A DNA stretch of 64,000 nucleotides from CAWBFD01 sp963788115 (GCA_963788115.1 CAWBFD010000004.1:1922001-1986000); one strand, 5' to 3'. Counted from the first letter of the stretch, positions 25,458 to 34,139 are shown. The notes: a model not told the origin generated them from the letters alone. Numbers and translations: made by a program.

Positions 25458-27134
25458 CTACTGCGACGCGTCTGCCGGAATCGCCAGGTAGGGCAGCGCG
25501 AACTGGGCGATCTCCCCGAACGCGGGTGCGGCCACCGTGCCGCCGTAGTAGTCGCCCTGAGGCTCGTCGACCACGATCGCGACCAGCAGGCGCGGGTCCT
25601 CCGCCGGGGCGAACCCGACGAACGAGGCGACGAACTTGGTCTCGGAATAGACACCGTCGACGACCTTCTGGGCGGTGCCGGTCTTCCCGGCAAGCGTGTA
25701 GCCGGGGACGCTGACCTCGGACGCCGTCCCGCCCGGGGCGAGCACTCCCTCGAGCATCCTGCTGACGTCCGCCGCGGTGTCTCGGGAGATCACCCGCTTG
25801 CCAGTTGGGGGCGAGGTGGGCTCTCCCCCCTCCTCGAGCACGAGCCTGGGCGGGCGCAGGATGCCGCCGTTGGCGATCGCCGAGTACGCGGCCGCCATCT
25901 GGATGGGGGTCACCGACAGGCCCTGCCCGAGCGGCAGGTTGCCCATCGTCGATCCCGAGTACTCCTCCGGCTCGAGCACGATCCCCCGCTCCTCCCCGGG
26001 GAAGTCGATCCCGGTCGGCTCGCCGAAGCCGAACCGGCGCACCCAGTGGTCGAAGCGCTCGTCGCCGCGCTCGTCGTTGAGCTCGAGCCCGATCGTGACC
26101 GCGCCGACGTTCGAGGACTGAGCGAGGATGTCGGATACCGAGAGGGTCACGTAGCCGCGCGCGTGCGACTCCTCGATCACCCGATCGGCGACCTGGATCG
26201 TCGGCGCCAGGTTGAACATGGTGTCGGGAGTGACGACGCGGTCCTCGAGCGCCCCGGCCACCGTGAACGCCTTGAACGTCGATCCCGGCTCGTACGTGTA
26301 TCCGGTCGACCAGTTGAGCAGCTCACCGGGCGTCGCACTCCCGGGGTCGGTCGGGTCAAGGCTCGGGTAGTTCGCCATCGCCAGCACCTGCGAGTTGCGC
26401 GGATCCATGACCACCGCGGTCGCACCCTTCGGCTTGTAGGTCCGCGCCAGCTCGTTGAGGACCAGCTCCGTCTGGGCCTGAAGCCCGGCATCGATCGTCA
26501 GCCGCAGCTCCTCGCCGGGCTCCGGCGACGTCAGCACGTCCCGCACAATCTCCCGGCCGAAGCCGTCGTGAACGACCTGGCGCTCGCCATCGGTGCCTCG
26601 GAGCAGCTCGTCGTCGGCCGCCTCGAGTCCCGTCAGGCCCTGGTTGTCGGTTCCGACCGAGCCGATCACCTGCGCCGCCAGCTCGCCCTGCGGGTACATG
26701 CGGCGGCTGTCGGGAAGCGTGCCGATCCCCGGAAGGCGCATCGCCTGCACGCGCTGCGCGGTCGGAAGGTCAACCTTGCGCGCGATGTAGGCGAAACCGG
26801 AATCGCGGTCCGAGAGGCTCTCCAGGACCTCGCCCCTGTCGAGATCGAGCGCCTCCGCCAACCGGCTGGCGGTGGTGGCGGGATCCTTGACCTGATATGG
26901 GGTCGCGTAAATTGTCACCGCGTCCTCGGAGACCGCGAGCTCCTTGCCGTTGCGGTCGAGGATCGTGCCTCGCTCGGCCGGCACCGCTACGGGGTCGGTC
27001 TGCTGGCTGCGGGCATCGGCGCTCAGCTTTCCCCCCTCGACCGCCTGAATCCAGGCGGCACGGCCGAACGCGAGGGTCAGCGCCAATACGAAGATCGCGA
27101 ACAGCAGGCCGATGCGGCGCTCGATCAGCCCCAT
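25458..27134 (-). CDS. ftsI: Septal penicillin-binding protein (FtsI/PBP2-like transpeptidase)
   Basis: This class B transpeptidase cross-links septal peptidoglycan. ATG 27134 gives MGLIERRIGLLFAIFVLALT, a short tail and one membrane anchor; upstream in-frame codons are basic noise overlapping the ftsL-like gene. The 558-residue product has the PBP dimerisation region (AERGTILDRNGKELAVS), then the active-site motifs: SxxK as GSTFKAFTV, SxN as AQSSNVGAV and KTG as LAGKTGTAQK. Position between ftsL and murE is the standard one for ftsI. No C-terminal PASTA domain is visible. Confidence 0.96.
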   Translation of the reverse strand: MGLIERRIGLLFAIFVLALTLAFGRAAWIQAVEGGKLSADARSQQTDPVAVPAERGTILDRNGKELAVSEDAVTIYATPYQVKDPATTASRLAEALDLDRGEVLESLSDRDSGFAYIARKVDLPTAQRVQAMRLPGIGTLPDSRRMYPQGELAAQVIGSVGTDNQGLTGLEAADDELLRGTDGERQVVHDGFGREIVRDVLTSPEPGEELRLTIDAGLQAQTELVLNELARTYKPKGATAVVMDPRNSQVLAMANYPSLDPTDPGSATPGELLNWSTGYTYEPGSTFKAFTVAGALEDRVVTPDTMFNLAPTIQVADRVIEESHARGYVTLSVSDILAQSSNVGAVTIGLELNDERGDERFDHWVRRFGFGEPTGIDFPGEERGIVLEPEEYSGSTMGNLPLGQGLSVTPIQMAAAYSAIANGGILRPPRLVLEEGGEPTSPPTGKRVISRDTAADVSRMLEGVLAPGGTASEVSVPGYTLAGKTGTAQKVVDGVYSETKFVASFVGFAPAEDPRLLVAIVVDEPQGDYYGGTVAAPAFGEIAQFALPYLAIPADASQ

Positions 27135-27168
27135 CTGGGCCTCTACCCCGTGCTCGCGACGGGCGCGC

Positions 27169-27756
27169 TCACGGCACGGCCACCAGCTCGCCCGACGCGA
27201 GCCGCCGGGCCGCGGCGGCCGCCTGGTCCTTGTCCGCACGCACGTAGCGGATCGCCTCGGCCCCGGCCAGCGAGAGCCCGAGCTCGCCGGCCGCCACCTG
27301 CACCTCCTGGATCGACAGCTCGCCTGCGATCCGGGCGTGGAGGGCGAGGTTCGCGCGGCGGAGCTCATCGGCAGCCCCGGCGACCTTGCTGGAGGAGGCG
27401 TTGAAGCCGAGCGCGGTCACGTTGAGGGCGACAATGCCGACCAGGAGCGTCGCCAGAACGCCGATCCAAAGCCGCCCGCGCGTGAGCCGGACCATGAGGC
27501 CCGAGTCGGCGAGCCCGCCCACGGCTCCGGCGGTGCGCCCGACCCCCACGGCCACGAGCCGGCCAGGGATCGGGGTTATCTGCGAGCGTCGGGTCGCCAG
27601 AGCTTTGGATGTGCGGCGGCTCGGGCGTGCGGGCGCCGGCGCGGCGGCCGTGCGTCGCGACGCCGGCTTGCGGGCCGCGGCGGCGCGGCTCGCGGTCGCG
27701 GCTCGCCGTCGCGCTCGGCCTGCCGCGGCGGTGCGGGCGGTGGCGGTCGCCGCCAT
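27169..27756 (-). CDS. ftsL: FtsL-like septum protein
   Basis: A 195-residue bitopic protein with an Ala/Arg-rich cytoplasmic tail (1-90), one membrane helix (about 97-118, LWIGVLATLLVGIVALNVTA) and an extracytoplasmic coiled coil (ASSSKVAGAADELRRANLAL and beyond). This layout and the slot between rsmH and ftsI identify FtsL, although sequence conservation in the family is low. FtsL with FtsQ activates FtsW/FtsI. Its ATG overlaps the rsmH stop codon by one base (TGATG). Confidence 0.8.
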   Translation of the reverse strand: MAATATARTAAAGRARRRAATASRAAAARKPASRRTAAAPAPARPSRRTSKALATRRSQITPIPGRLVAVGVGRTAGAVGGLADSGLMVRLTRGRLWIGVLATLLVGIVALNVTALGFNASSSKVAGAADELRRANLALHARIAGELSIQEVQVAAGELGLSLAGAEAIRYVRADKDQAAAAARRLASGELVAVP

Positions 27757-28730
27757 CAGCCGCCCACCTCCCCGGGCTCACGGCGCTCGCTGACCTTCAG
27801 CGCCGCTCGCAGGTGCGCCGAGCGGGAGCGCGGGTTCCGCTCGGCCTCATCGGGGCTCGGAGCAACGGCCTTGCGGGTCAGCGGCCTCGCCTCCGGCTCC
27901 CGCCCGCACTGACACACGGGAAGCTCCGGCGGGCAGATGCAGGCGCGGGCCCGGTCGGCCAGGAACCGCTTGACACGGCGGTCCTCGAGTGAGTGGAACG
28001 AGATCGCCGCGAATCTCCCGCCCACCGCGAGCAGGTCCCAGGCCAGCGGGAGCGCGGCATCGAGCAACTCCAGCTCGCGGTTGACGGCGATCCGCAACGC
28101 CTGGAAGGTCCGCTTGGCGGGGTGTCCGCGGCCGAAGCGGTGCGCGGGAGGGATCGCCGCGCGGATCGCGTCGACCAGCTCCGCGGTGGTCTCGAGCGGT
28201 CGCCGTCGCGCGATCTCACGCGCGATCGCGCGGGCGTGGCGTTCCTCGCCGTAGTCGCGGATCACGGCGGCGAGCCGCTCCTCCGACCACTCGTTGACCG
28301 CATCCCTGGCGGAGGCGCCCGCAGACGGATCCATGCGCATGTCGAGCGGCGCGTCCGACGCGTACGAGAACCCGCGCTCGGGGTCGTCCAGCTGGAGCGA
28401 GGAGATCCCGAGATCCATCCAGACGCAGTCGGCGACGACGCCCTCCTCGGCGAGCCCCGCGAGCGCGGCGGCGAAGTCGGAGTGGATGAACCGCGTCTCG
28501 CACTCGAGCTCGGGACTGAGCGCCTCGAACTGCTCGCCGGCCACCGGATCGCGGTCGATCGCGATCAGCGTCCCGCTCGAGCCAAGCCGCTCGGCGATCG
28601 CGCGGGCGTGGCCGCCGCCGCCGAAGGTGCAATCGACCGCGAGCTCGCCCGGTTGCGGGTCGAGGAGCGCGACCAGCTCATGTGTGAGAACCGGAACGTG
28701 GTCGGTGGGCATCTTCATCAGTGTGGCCAT
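27756..28730 (-). CDS. rsmH: 16S rRNA (cytosine-1402-N4)-methyltransferase
   Basis: RsmH (MraW) methylates C1402 of 16S rRNA in the decoding centre. ATG 28730 gives MATLMKMPTDHVPVLTHELV, the usual start of the protein; the frame upstream runs through mraZ without homology. The 324-residue product has the SAM motif VDCTFGGGGHARAIAERLG, LGISSLQLDDPERGFSY, the CxC-rich CICPPELPVCQCG region and the C-terminal RNPRSRSAHLRAALKV. It follows mraZ by 20 bp. Confidence 0.97.
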   Translation of the reverse strand: MATLMKMPTDHVPVLTHELVALLDPQPGELAVDCTFGGGGHARAIAERLGSSGTLIAIDRDPVAGEQFEALSPELECETRFIHSDFAAALAGLAEEGVVADCVWMDLGISSLQLDDPERGFSYASDAPLDMRMDPSAGASARDAVNEWSEERLAAVIRDYGEERHARAIAREIARRRPLETTAELVDAIRAAIPPAHRFGRGHPAKRTFQALRIAVNRELELLDAALPLAWDLLAVGGRFAAISFHSLEDRRVKRFLADRARACICPPELPVCQCGREPEARPLTRKAVAPSPDEAERNPRSRSAHLRAALKVSERREPGEVGG

Positions 28731-28750
28731 CTCCGCATCCCGTCCCGCCG

Positions 28751-29194
28751 TCAGCCGCTCTCGCCGCTCGACGCCAGCTCCTCGGCCATCCGATCGGCCT
28801 GCGCCTCGATCTCGGCGTCGTGGGCGGCCCAGCGTTGCGGGCTCCAGACTTCGAGGTGATCGTCGACGCCGATCACCACGCACGGCCCGTCGAGGCCGGC
28901 GTGCTCGATCAGGTGCTTCGGCAGCCGCACCCGGCCGGCCGAGTCGATGCTCTCGTCGCGCGACCGCGCGTGGAAGCGGCGCTTCATCATCCGCCCCTCG
29001 CGGCTCAGCGGATTGAGCGTTCCGAGGAAGCGCTCGGTCAGCTCCCCGTACCGGGCCACGGGGTAGATCGACACGCAGGGATCGAGCTCCTCGAGCAGAA
29101 CCACCCCGTCGGCGAGCGCCGCCCGGAACCGGGCCGGGATCGTCAGCCGGTCCTTGGAGTCGAGGCTGTGCTCGTGCTGACCGCGGAACGCCAA
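28751..29194 (-). CDS. mraZ: Transcriptional regulator MraZ
   Basis: MraZ is the first gene of the cluster and the repressor of its own promoter in bacteria studied. The 147-residue product has two AbrB-like halves, each with the family core: DSKDRLTIPARFRAAL at about residues 12-27 and DSAGRVRLPKHLIEHAG in the second half. The N-terminus MAFRGQHEHSLDSKDR is canonical. Direct TGGGG repeats at 10-bp steps lie within the likely promoter 120-150 bp upstream. Confidence 0.97.
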   Translation of the reverse strand: MAFRGQHEHSLDSKDRLTIPARFRAALADGVVLLEELDPCVSIYPVARYGELTERFLGTLNPLSREGRMMKRRFHARSRDESIDSAGRVRLPKHLIEHAGLDGPCVVIGVDDHLEVWSPQRWAAHDAEIEAQADRMAEELASSGESG

Positions 29195-29314
29195 TCGTGG
29201 GCACCTCTCTCGGATGGAGCCGGCTCGACCGCCGGTCGAGGCCGTAAAGCTTTGGACCGGAGTGGCGAGGTGGGAGGAGCCTCACCACCCCGGTCCCTGG
29301 GTCAACTTCAGTGG

Positions 29315-29346
29315 GCCACCCTACCCCACAAATCCCCACGATGCAA
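29315..29346 (-). promoter_or_regulatory. mra operon promoter with MraZ-type TGGGG operator repeats
   Basis: On the minus strand -35 TTGCAT (29341-29346), a 17-bp spacer and -10 TAGGGT (29318-29323) form a plausible promoter. Within it TGGGG occurs at 29334-29338 and 29324-29328, with a weaker TGGCC at 29314-29318, spaced exactly 10 bp. MraZ boxes known from other bacteria are TGGGN repeats with 5-bp spacers (10-bp period), so this is a likely autorepression site. The rest of the 313-bp space 29195-29507 shows no other clear signal. Confidence 0.72.
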
Positions 29347-29507
29347 CACAACCCTGGTCGAAGATTGGAGCCGATCCGTCGGACGGAACTGCTAATGGCA
29401 CCCGGGACCGGAGCAATCCCGCATGGACAAGCGGAATCGGCGCATCGACGGTCGGACTTCGCCGGCGGCCCGCGGGGCCCTTCCTGCAACTTCGCTTGCG
29501 GGTACGG

Positions 29508-30353
29508 CTACCCGGCGGCCAACCCGAACAGCTGGTCCGAGTGGGCGATGATCGCCGCCAGGATCATCAGCAGGACCGAGGGCACGAGCACGAGAGCGAC
29601 GACGAGCTGGATCTTGGGGGCCGCGCGGGCAGCGCGTTCCTCGATCCGCCGGCGGGCATCACGGCGGAGCGCGCCGGCCTGCTCGTGAAGCTGCCGAGCG
29701 AGTGGTGAGCCATAGGTCCGCGAGCGCTCGAGCGCGGCCGTCAGCGCGCCGACCTCCGCCGCACGCACCCGTTCACGAAGGGCGTCGATCGCCTGAGCCT
29801 GCGGCACGCCGGTCTCGCATTCGGCGACCGTCGCGGCCAGCTCGGCGGCGAGGGGGCCGCTGGTCGCGGTTGCGATCTCGCCCAGCACCGTCACGGAGGG
29901 GCGACCCGATGCCGCTCCGGTTGCGAGCAGGTCGAGCGCATCGGGGAGGGCGGCCACCAACCGGGCCGTTCGCAGGCGCGCCGCCCGCTCGAGCAGGGCA
30001 TCCGGGGCCAGGAACCCGGACGCCGCGAGCACCGGCCCGACCACGATCCCGAGCCGGCCCGGCACGGCCGGAAGGGCCATCGCGGCAACCAGGATGCCGA
30101 GCCCCGCGCCGAGCACCTTCGCGATCACCACCGCCGAGGGAGACACCTGCTCCCCGAGGCCGGCACGACGAAGGCGCTCGGGCAGGCCAAGCCACAGGGC
30201 CGCCTCGGCGAGCGATCGAGCGCGACCTCCGGAAAGCGCCGCCATCGCGCTGCGCAGCGCCGCCCCGATCTCCTCGCCATGACGGCCGGCCAGCTCCCAG
30301 GCGGCGGCGAACCCGAACAGCACCGCCATTCCCGCGAGCATCCCGGGACTCAC
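29508..30353 (-). CDS. Type II secretion F-family protein, TadC-like
   Basis: A 281-residue membrane protein with hydrophobic segments near the N-terminus, at about 90-125 and at the C-terminus (IQLVVALVLVPSVLLMILAA). The central cytoplasmic part, LPDALDLLATGAASGRPSVT and onward to RRRIEERAARAAPKIQ, is the T2SSF fold of TadB/TadC platform proteins. These form the inner-membrane base of Tad (Flp) pili. It overlaps the TadB-like gene by 4 bp and is last in the tadA-tadB-tadC run. Confidence 0.85.
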   Translation of the reverse strand: MSPGMLAGMAVLFGFAAAWELAGRHGEEIGAALRSAMAALSGGRARSLAEAALWLGLPERLRRAGLGEQVSPSAVVIAKVLGAGLGILVAAMALPAVPGRLGIVVGPVLAASGFLAPDALLERAARLRTARLVAALPDALDLLATGAASGRPSVTVLGEIATATSGPLAAELAATVAECETGVPQAQAIDALRERVRAAEVGALTAALERSRTYGSPLARQLHEQAGALRRDARRRIEERAARAAPKIQLVVALVLVPSVLLMILAAIIAHSDQLFGLAAG

Positions 30354-31207
30354 GTCTGCCCCACCGCGCTCAGCCGCCTGATCGCGAGGAAGCCGACCAG
30401 CTGGAGAACGCCGGCGGCGACCAGGATCCCGGCCGCAGCCGGGTTGCCGAGGAGGCCGCCGACGAAGCCGGGCTCGACCAACTCGGCGAACAGCGCGGCC
30501 CCGGTGGGCATGGCCACGACGAGCAGGCCCGTGAACCTCGCCTGGGCGGTGGCCGACCGCGCGTCCGCGTCGACCCGATCGCGGTCCGCGGCTGCCACCG
30601 CGAAGCGGCGTAGGAGCCCCGCCAGATCGCCTCCGCCGAGCTGCTGTGAGAGCAGCGCCGCCGTGAATGCGTCGACCCGGCTGGACCCAAGTCTCTGCTG
30701 GAGCGCGCGAAGCGCCTGGGCTGTCGAGGCTCCAAGCTCGATGTCGGCGCGAACGCGCGCCATCTCGGCGGCCGGCGGCCCGGCGAGCGAGGTGCTCGCC
30801 GACCCAACGGCCGCCCGGATCGACCGACCGCCGGCGAGCGCGTCGGCGATCGCCCTCGCCATCTCCGGGAGCCCGCGGTCGACCGCCCGCCGGTAGCGCC
30901 CGCTACGGGCTGAGAGCACCCAGCCCGCGAACGCAGGCCCGACGGGTGCCACGAGCACCGCCGGGCCGGGACCCACGACGATCAACACAGCCAAGGTCAG
31001 AGCTCCCGTCCCGAGCGCGGCGAGCCGCCGGCGCTCGGCCTCGCTCGGCGCGTATCCCTCACGCCCCGCGCGTCGCAGCGGGTCGATCGTCTCCGCGAGC
31101 CAACGCGCGACCGCCGGGGTGCCGAGTACGGCCTCCCGCGCCGCGACCGCGGCCAGCCCGCCGGCGAGAGCCGCGAACAGCACGAATCCGTCGCCGAGCC
31201 CGCTCAT
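30350..31207 (-). CDS. Type II secretion F-family protein, TadB-like
   Basis: A 285-residue platform protein from ATG 31207 (MSGLGDGFVLFAALAGGLAA). It has an N-terminal membrane segment, two helices at about 75-115, the T2SSF cytoplasmic domain (LPEMARAIADALAGGRSIRA; QQLGGGDLAGLLRRFA) and two C-terminal helices. Paired TadB and TadC proteins are a hallmark of Tad systems. The 4-bp overlap with tadC and the 10-bp gap to tadA indicate one message. Confidence 0.85.
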   Translation of the reverse strand: MSGLGDGFVLFAALAGGLAAVAAREAVLGTPAVARWLAETIDPLRRAGREGYAPSEAERRRLAALGTGALTLAVLIVVGPGPAVLVAPVGPAFAGWVLSARSGRYRRAVDRGLPEMARAIADALAGGRSIRAAVGSASTSLAGPPAAEMARVRADIELGASTAQALRALQQRLGSSRVDAFTAALLSQQLGGGDLAGLLRRFAVAAADRDRVDADARSATAQARFTGLLVVAMPTGAALFAELVEPGFVGGLLGNPAAAGILVAAGVLQLVGFLAIRRLSAVGQT

Positions 31208-31217
31208 GAGTGGTCCA

Positions 31218-32351
31218 CTAGCATCGCCACACCTCACGCACCCCAACGCCTCCGGCGGCGGGCACGACCTCCGCCAGCTCGACGACGCGGCGACGTCCGT
31301 CCTCGGCCCGCTCCATCTGCGCGACCAGCGCAATCCCTCGCCCGAGCTGTTCGCGGATGACCGCGTGCGGCAGCCCGACGCCCGCCATCAGCGCCAGCGT
31401 CTCGAGCCGGCGCAGCGCATCCTCCGGGGAGTTCGCGTGGACCGTCGAGAGCGCCCCGTCGTGACCGGTGTTCAGAGCAGTCAGGAGATCGAGCGCCTCC
31501 GGGCCGCGGACCTCGCCGATCACGATCCGGTCGGGACGCATGCGGAGGGCATTCCGGAGGAGGTCGCGGATGGTCACCTCGCCGCGGCCCTCGATCGAGG
31601 CCGGCCGGCTCTCGAGCCGGACGACGTGCGGCTGGCACAGGCGAAGCTCGGCCGCATCCTCGATCGTGATCACCCGCTCGCTCGGCTCGATGTAGGAGGA
31701 GAGCGCATTCAGCAGGGTCGTCTTGCCGGAGCCGGTCCCGCCCGAGATCAGCAGGCTTCGCCGCTCGCGCACCGCGGCGGCGAGGTGCCGGCCAAGCTCA
31801 GGGGTCAGGGTCCCGAGCGCGACCAGCCGCTCGGGTCCAGGGCGCTCGGCGGCGAAGCGCCGGATCGCGATCGCCGGACCGTCGACGGCAAGCGGCGGGA
31901 TCACCACGTTCACGCGGGAGCCATCCGCGAGCCGTGCGTCGGCCATCGGGCTGAGCTCGTCCACCCGTCGCCCCACCGGCGCGAGGATGCGCTCGATCGC
32001 GTCGCGCACCGCTCCCTCTGAGTCGAAGCGGACGCTGGTGCGCTCGATCCGGCCGCGTCGCTCGACGTAGACGTCGTCGGCGCCGTTCACCATCACCTCC
32101 TCGACCGCCGGGTCCGCGAGCAACTCCTCGAGCGGCCCGAGCCCGACCGTGTCGCGGAGGATGAGTTCCGCGACCTGCTCTCGCCTGGCCGCCGAGAGGA
32201 CCGCGGCGTCATCGTCGACGAGATCCCGAACCGCGTCCTCGAGCGGAGCGCCCGGTGGGCGCCCGGCGGCCGCGTCCGAGCGGCGGCGCTCGACCAGCCG
32301 GCGACGCAGTTCCCCGGCCAGAGCCTCGGCGTGATCGTCGATCGTGGCCAC
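31218..32351 (-). CDS. Tad/CpaF-family secretion ATPase, TadA-like
   Basis: The motor ATPase of a Tad-type system, about 377 residues from GTG 32351 (an in-frame ATG at 32402 would add 17 residues without homology). It has the N-terminal domain DTVGLGPLEELLADPAVEEV and VMVNGADDVYVERRGRIER, Walker A SGGTGSGKTTLLNALSS, an acidic Walker B region, and LRMRPDRIVIGEVRGPEALD with the His box LSTVHANSPEDALRRLE. All catalytic motifs are intact. It is divergent from the macro-domain gene, with an inverted repeat in the space between. Confidence 0.92.
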   Translation of the reverse strand: MATIDDHAEALAGELRRRLVERRRSDAAAGRPPGAPLEDAVRDLVDDDAAVLSAARREQVAELILRDTVGLGPLEELLADPAVEEVMVNGADDVYVERRGRIERTSVRFDSEGAVRDAIERILAPVGRRVDELSPMADARLADGSRVNVVIPPLAVDGPAIAIRRFAAERPGPERLVALGTLTPELGRHLAAAVRERRSLLISGGTGSGKTTLLNALSSYIEPSERVITIEDAAELRLCQPHVVRLESRPASIEGRGEVTIRDLLRNALRMRPDRIVIGEVRGPEALDLLTALNTGHDGALSTVHANSPEDALRRLETLALMAGVGLPHAVIREQLGRGIALVAQMERAEDGRRRVVELAEVVPAAGGVGVREVWRC

Positions 32352-32389
32352 ATCAGTCAGATGATTGGGCGGGGCCGACCTCGCCCCTG

Positions 32390-32454
32390 CTAGTGGTCGC
32401 ATCCGTGGGTTCGGCGGCGGCCAGCGCCGGCGAATTTGCGGACGGGACCACTAG
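32390..32454. repeat. Inverted repeat ctagtggtc / gaccactag between tadA and macro gene
   Basis: Perfect 9-bp arms at 32390-32398 and 32446-32454 flank a 47-bp centre in the divergent space between the TadA ATPase and the macro-domain gene; the right arm ends 11 bp before the macro ATG. CTAG is rare in high-GC DNA, which makes the pair stand out. Possible operator or RNA hairpin; not tested. Confidence 0.4.
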
Positions 32455-32464
32455 GCTGCGCGGG

Positions 32465-32971
32465 ATGGCGGAGATCGACGTCGTCGTGGGGGACATCACG
32501 GCGCTCGACGTCGACGCGATCGCGAACGCCGCCAACACGCAGCTGAAGCACGGCGGCGGCGTCGCCGGGGTCATCGTCAGGGCCGGGGGCCGCGAGATCC
32601 AGCACGAGAGCGACGAGGTGGCGCCGATCGAGCTTGGGTCGGCGGTGGCCACCGGCGCCGGCTCGCTTCCGGCGAGCTGGGTGATCCACGCGGCGACCAT
32701 GCACCTCGGAGGGCCGACGTCGGCGGAGATCATCCGCAAGGCGACCGCGAGCACCCTGCACGTGGCCGACGAGCTCGGCGCCAGCTCGCTCGCGCTGGTC
32801 GCCTTCGGAACGGGCGTGGGGGGCTTCCCGGTGGGCGAGGCAGCGCGCATCGAGGTCGACGAGGTCCGCCGTCATCTCGCCGAGGGAAGCCGGCTCGAGC
32901 GGGTCGTGTTCGCGGTCGTCGGGGACGACGCCCGCGAGGCGTTCGAGGCCGCAATCGCCGCCACCGCGTAG
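32465..32971 (+). CDS. Macro-domain protein (ADP-ribose binding)
   Basis: A 168-residue single macro domain from ATG 32465. Seen are VGDITALDVDAIANAANTQL, the glycine loop HGGGVAGVIVRAGG, WVIHAATMHLGG and the phosphate loop FGTGVGGFPVGEAAR. Such proteins bind ADP-ribose or hydrolyse it from proteins, nucleic acids or O-acetyl-ADP-ribose. Asn in ANAANT, important in hydrolases, is kept, so activity is possible. It sits on the plus strand and, with the next gene, interrupts the Tad-like module. No ADP-ribosyltransferase toxin is adjacent. Confidence 0.9.
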   Translation: MAEIDVVVGDITALDVDAIANAANTQLKHGGGVAGVIVRAGGREIQHESDEVAPIELGSAVATGAGSLPASWVIHAATMHLGGPTSAEIIRKATASTLHVADELGASSLALVAFGTGVGGFPVGEAARIEVDEVRRHLAEGSRLERVVFAVVGDDAREAFEAAIAATA

Positions 32972-33013
32972 CTGCCTCGGTCCCGGAGCGGGGTCGCGGG
33001 ATACTGACGGGCG

Positions 33014-33412
33014 ATGTCGCAGGATCCGGTGAACAGCGTGCGCGGCCTCGCGGCCGCGATCAATCGACGCGACCCCGACGCTGCGATCGCGGTGTGCGAC
33101 CCGGAGGTCGAGTTCCTCTCCGTTCTCGCAGTCAGCGGGCGGGCCTACGTCGGCCATGACGGCATCCGGCAGTACTTCGAGGACGTCGCATCGGCGTGGG
33201 AGGAGTGGCGCGTCGAGGTGCATCGCGTAGCTGAAGCACCGGACGGGCGGGTGGCCATCGTGATGACCATGCACATGCGCGGCAAGGGGAGCGGGGCGGC
33301 CCTCTCCTCGCGGACCGGCCACATCTGGACCCACCGGAACGGGAAGCTGCTGCGCAATCACCCCTTCCGCCAGCCCGAGCAGGCGCTGCGCGCGGCTGGC
33401 CTGTCGCCGTAG
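33014..33412 (+). CDS. SnoaL/NTF2-like protein
   Basis: A 132-residue product, MSQDPVNSVRGLAAAINRRD, continuing with AVCDPEVEFLSV, GHDGIRQYFEDVASAWEEWR and the strands RVAIVMTMHMRGKGSGAAL and GHIWTHRNGKLLRNHPF. This is the cone-shaped NTF2-like fold with a central pocket, used by many small hydrolases, isomerases and stress proteins. The substrate is not predictable. It lies 42 bp after the macro gene and could share its message. Confidence 0.82.
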   Translation: MSQDPVNSVRGLAAAINRRDPDAAIAVCDPEVEFLSVLAVSGRAYVGHDGIRQYFEDVASAWEEWRVEVHRVAEAPDGRVAIVMTMHMRGKGSGAALSSRTGHIWTHRNGKLLRNHPFRQPEQALRAAGLSP

Positions 33413-33446
33413 GCGGGCGGCGATGCGCCCGGCTGTGGCCGGCCGG

Positions 33447-34139
33447 CTAGCGACCCGAGTGCCGGATTAGCCGGACCTGGCGCGCGAAGCTCTCCGCCTG
33501 GATCAGACGGATCGCCTGATCGCGCGTGAGCGCGAGCGTCGCGGTCCAGCCACCGACGTCGAGCACCGGCGTGCCGCCTGGGTCGCCGGCCGCCGAATCC
33601 GGTTGCCGTAAGGCCAGGAGCGGTACTGCCTCGGCTGCCATGTAGGTCCGCCCGGGACCGCCGCCGGGCCCCGGCTCGGTGGTCACGATCACATCGACCC
33701 GGGTGCCGGCGGGATCGCCGGACGTTGCAAGGGGCTCGGCGCTTCGGACCGCGATGTCGACCGCCTCGCGGCCGGGCGGCACCGAGGTGCGACCGCGCGC
33801 GCGCCGCGTTCCGCCGGGTGCCCGCAGTTGGCTCGCCAGCAGGTAGGCCCCGGCCGGCACCGGCGTCCGTGGCGCGAGCCCGATTGCGCTCTGGATCGAA
33901 TCCAGGGCGTCGATCGGCGCGAACTGCGCGGGGACCCGGCGTAGCTCGAGCAGCCGCCTGGCGTCGGGGGGCCGCAGCGGCCGGCCGGCGGCGAGGTCGC
34001 CGCGCGCGACCACGACGGGCCGCAGGTCGCCGAACTGGCTCGCGACCTCGCCCCGGTAGCCGCCGGCGATTGCGGCGGCCAGACCCGCACATGCCAGCGC
34101 CGCGCCGGCAAATGCGATCGCCCGGGCTCGCCGGCTCAC
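33447..34139 (-). CDS. CpaB/RcpC-like pilus assembly protein (SAF domain)
   Basis: A 230-residue protein with one N-terminal membrane segment (about residues 7-27) and a SAF-type region: VVVARGDLAAGRPLRPPDAR, VPAGAYLLASQL, then VPPGREAVDIAVRSAEPLA and the periplasmic domain ending TLALTRDQAIRLIQAESFAR. CpaB/RcpC proteins sit outside the membrane in Tad systems and probably act in secretin or periplasmic assembly. Its ATG overlaps the histidine kinase stop codon by 4 bp, tying the Tad module to the two-component pair. Confidence 0.78.
   Translation of the reverse strand: MSRRARAIAFAGAALACAGLAAAIAGGYRGEVASQFGDLRPVVVARGDLAAGRPLRPPDARRLLELRRVPAQFAPIDALDSIQSAIGLAPRTPVPAGAYLLASQLRAPGGTRRARGRTSVPPGREAVDIAVRSAEPLATSGDPAGTRVDVIVTTEPGPGGGPGRTYMAAEAVPLLALRQPDSAAGDPGGTPVLDVGGWTATLALTRDQAIRLIQAESFARQVRLIRHSGR

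Noticed and set aside
25383..27404. 673-codon plus-strand open frame opposite ftsI
   Set aside because: Antisense shadow of the penicillin-binding protein; composition is Arg/His/Gly-rich without motifs.
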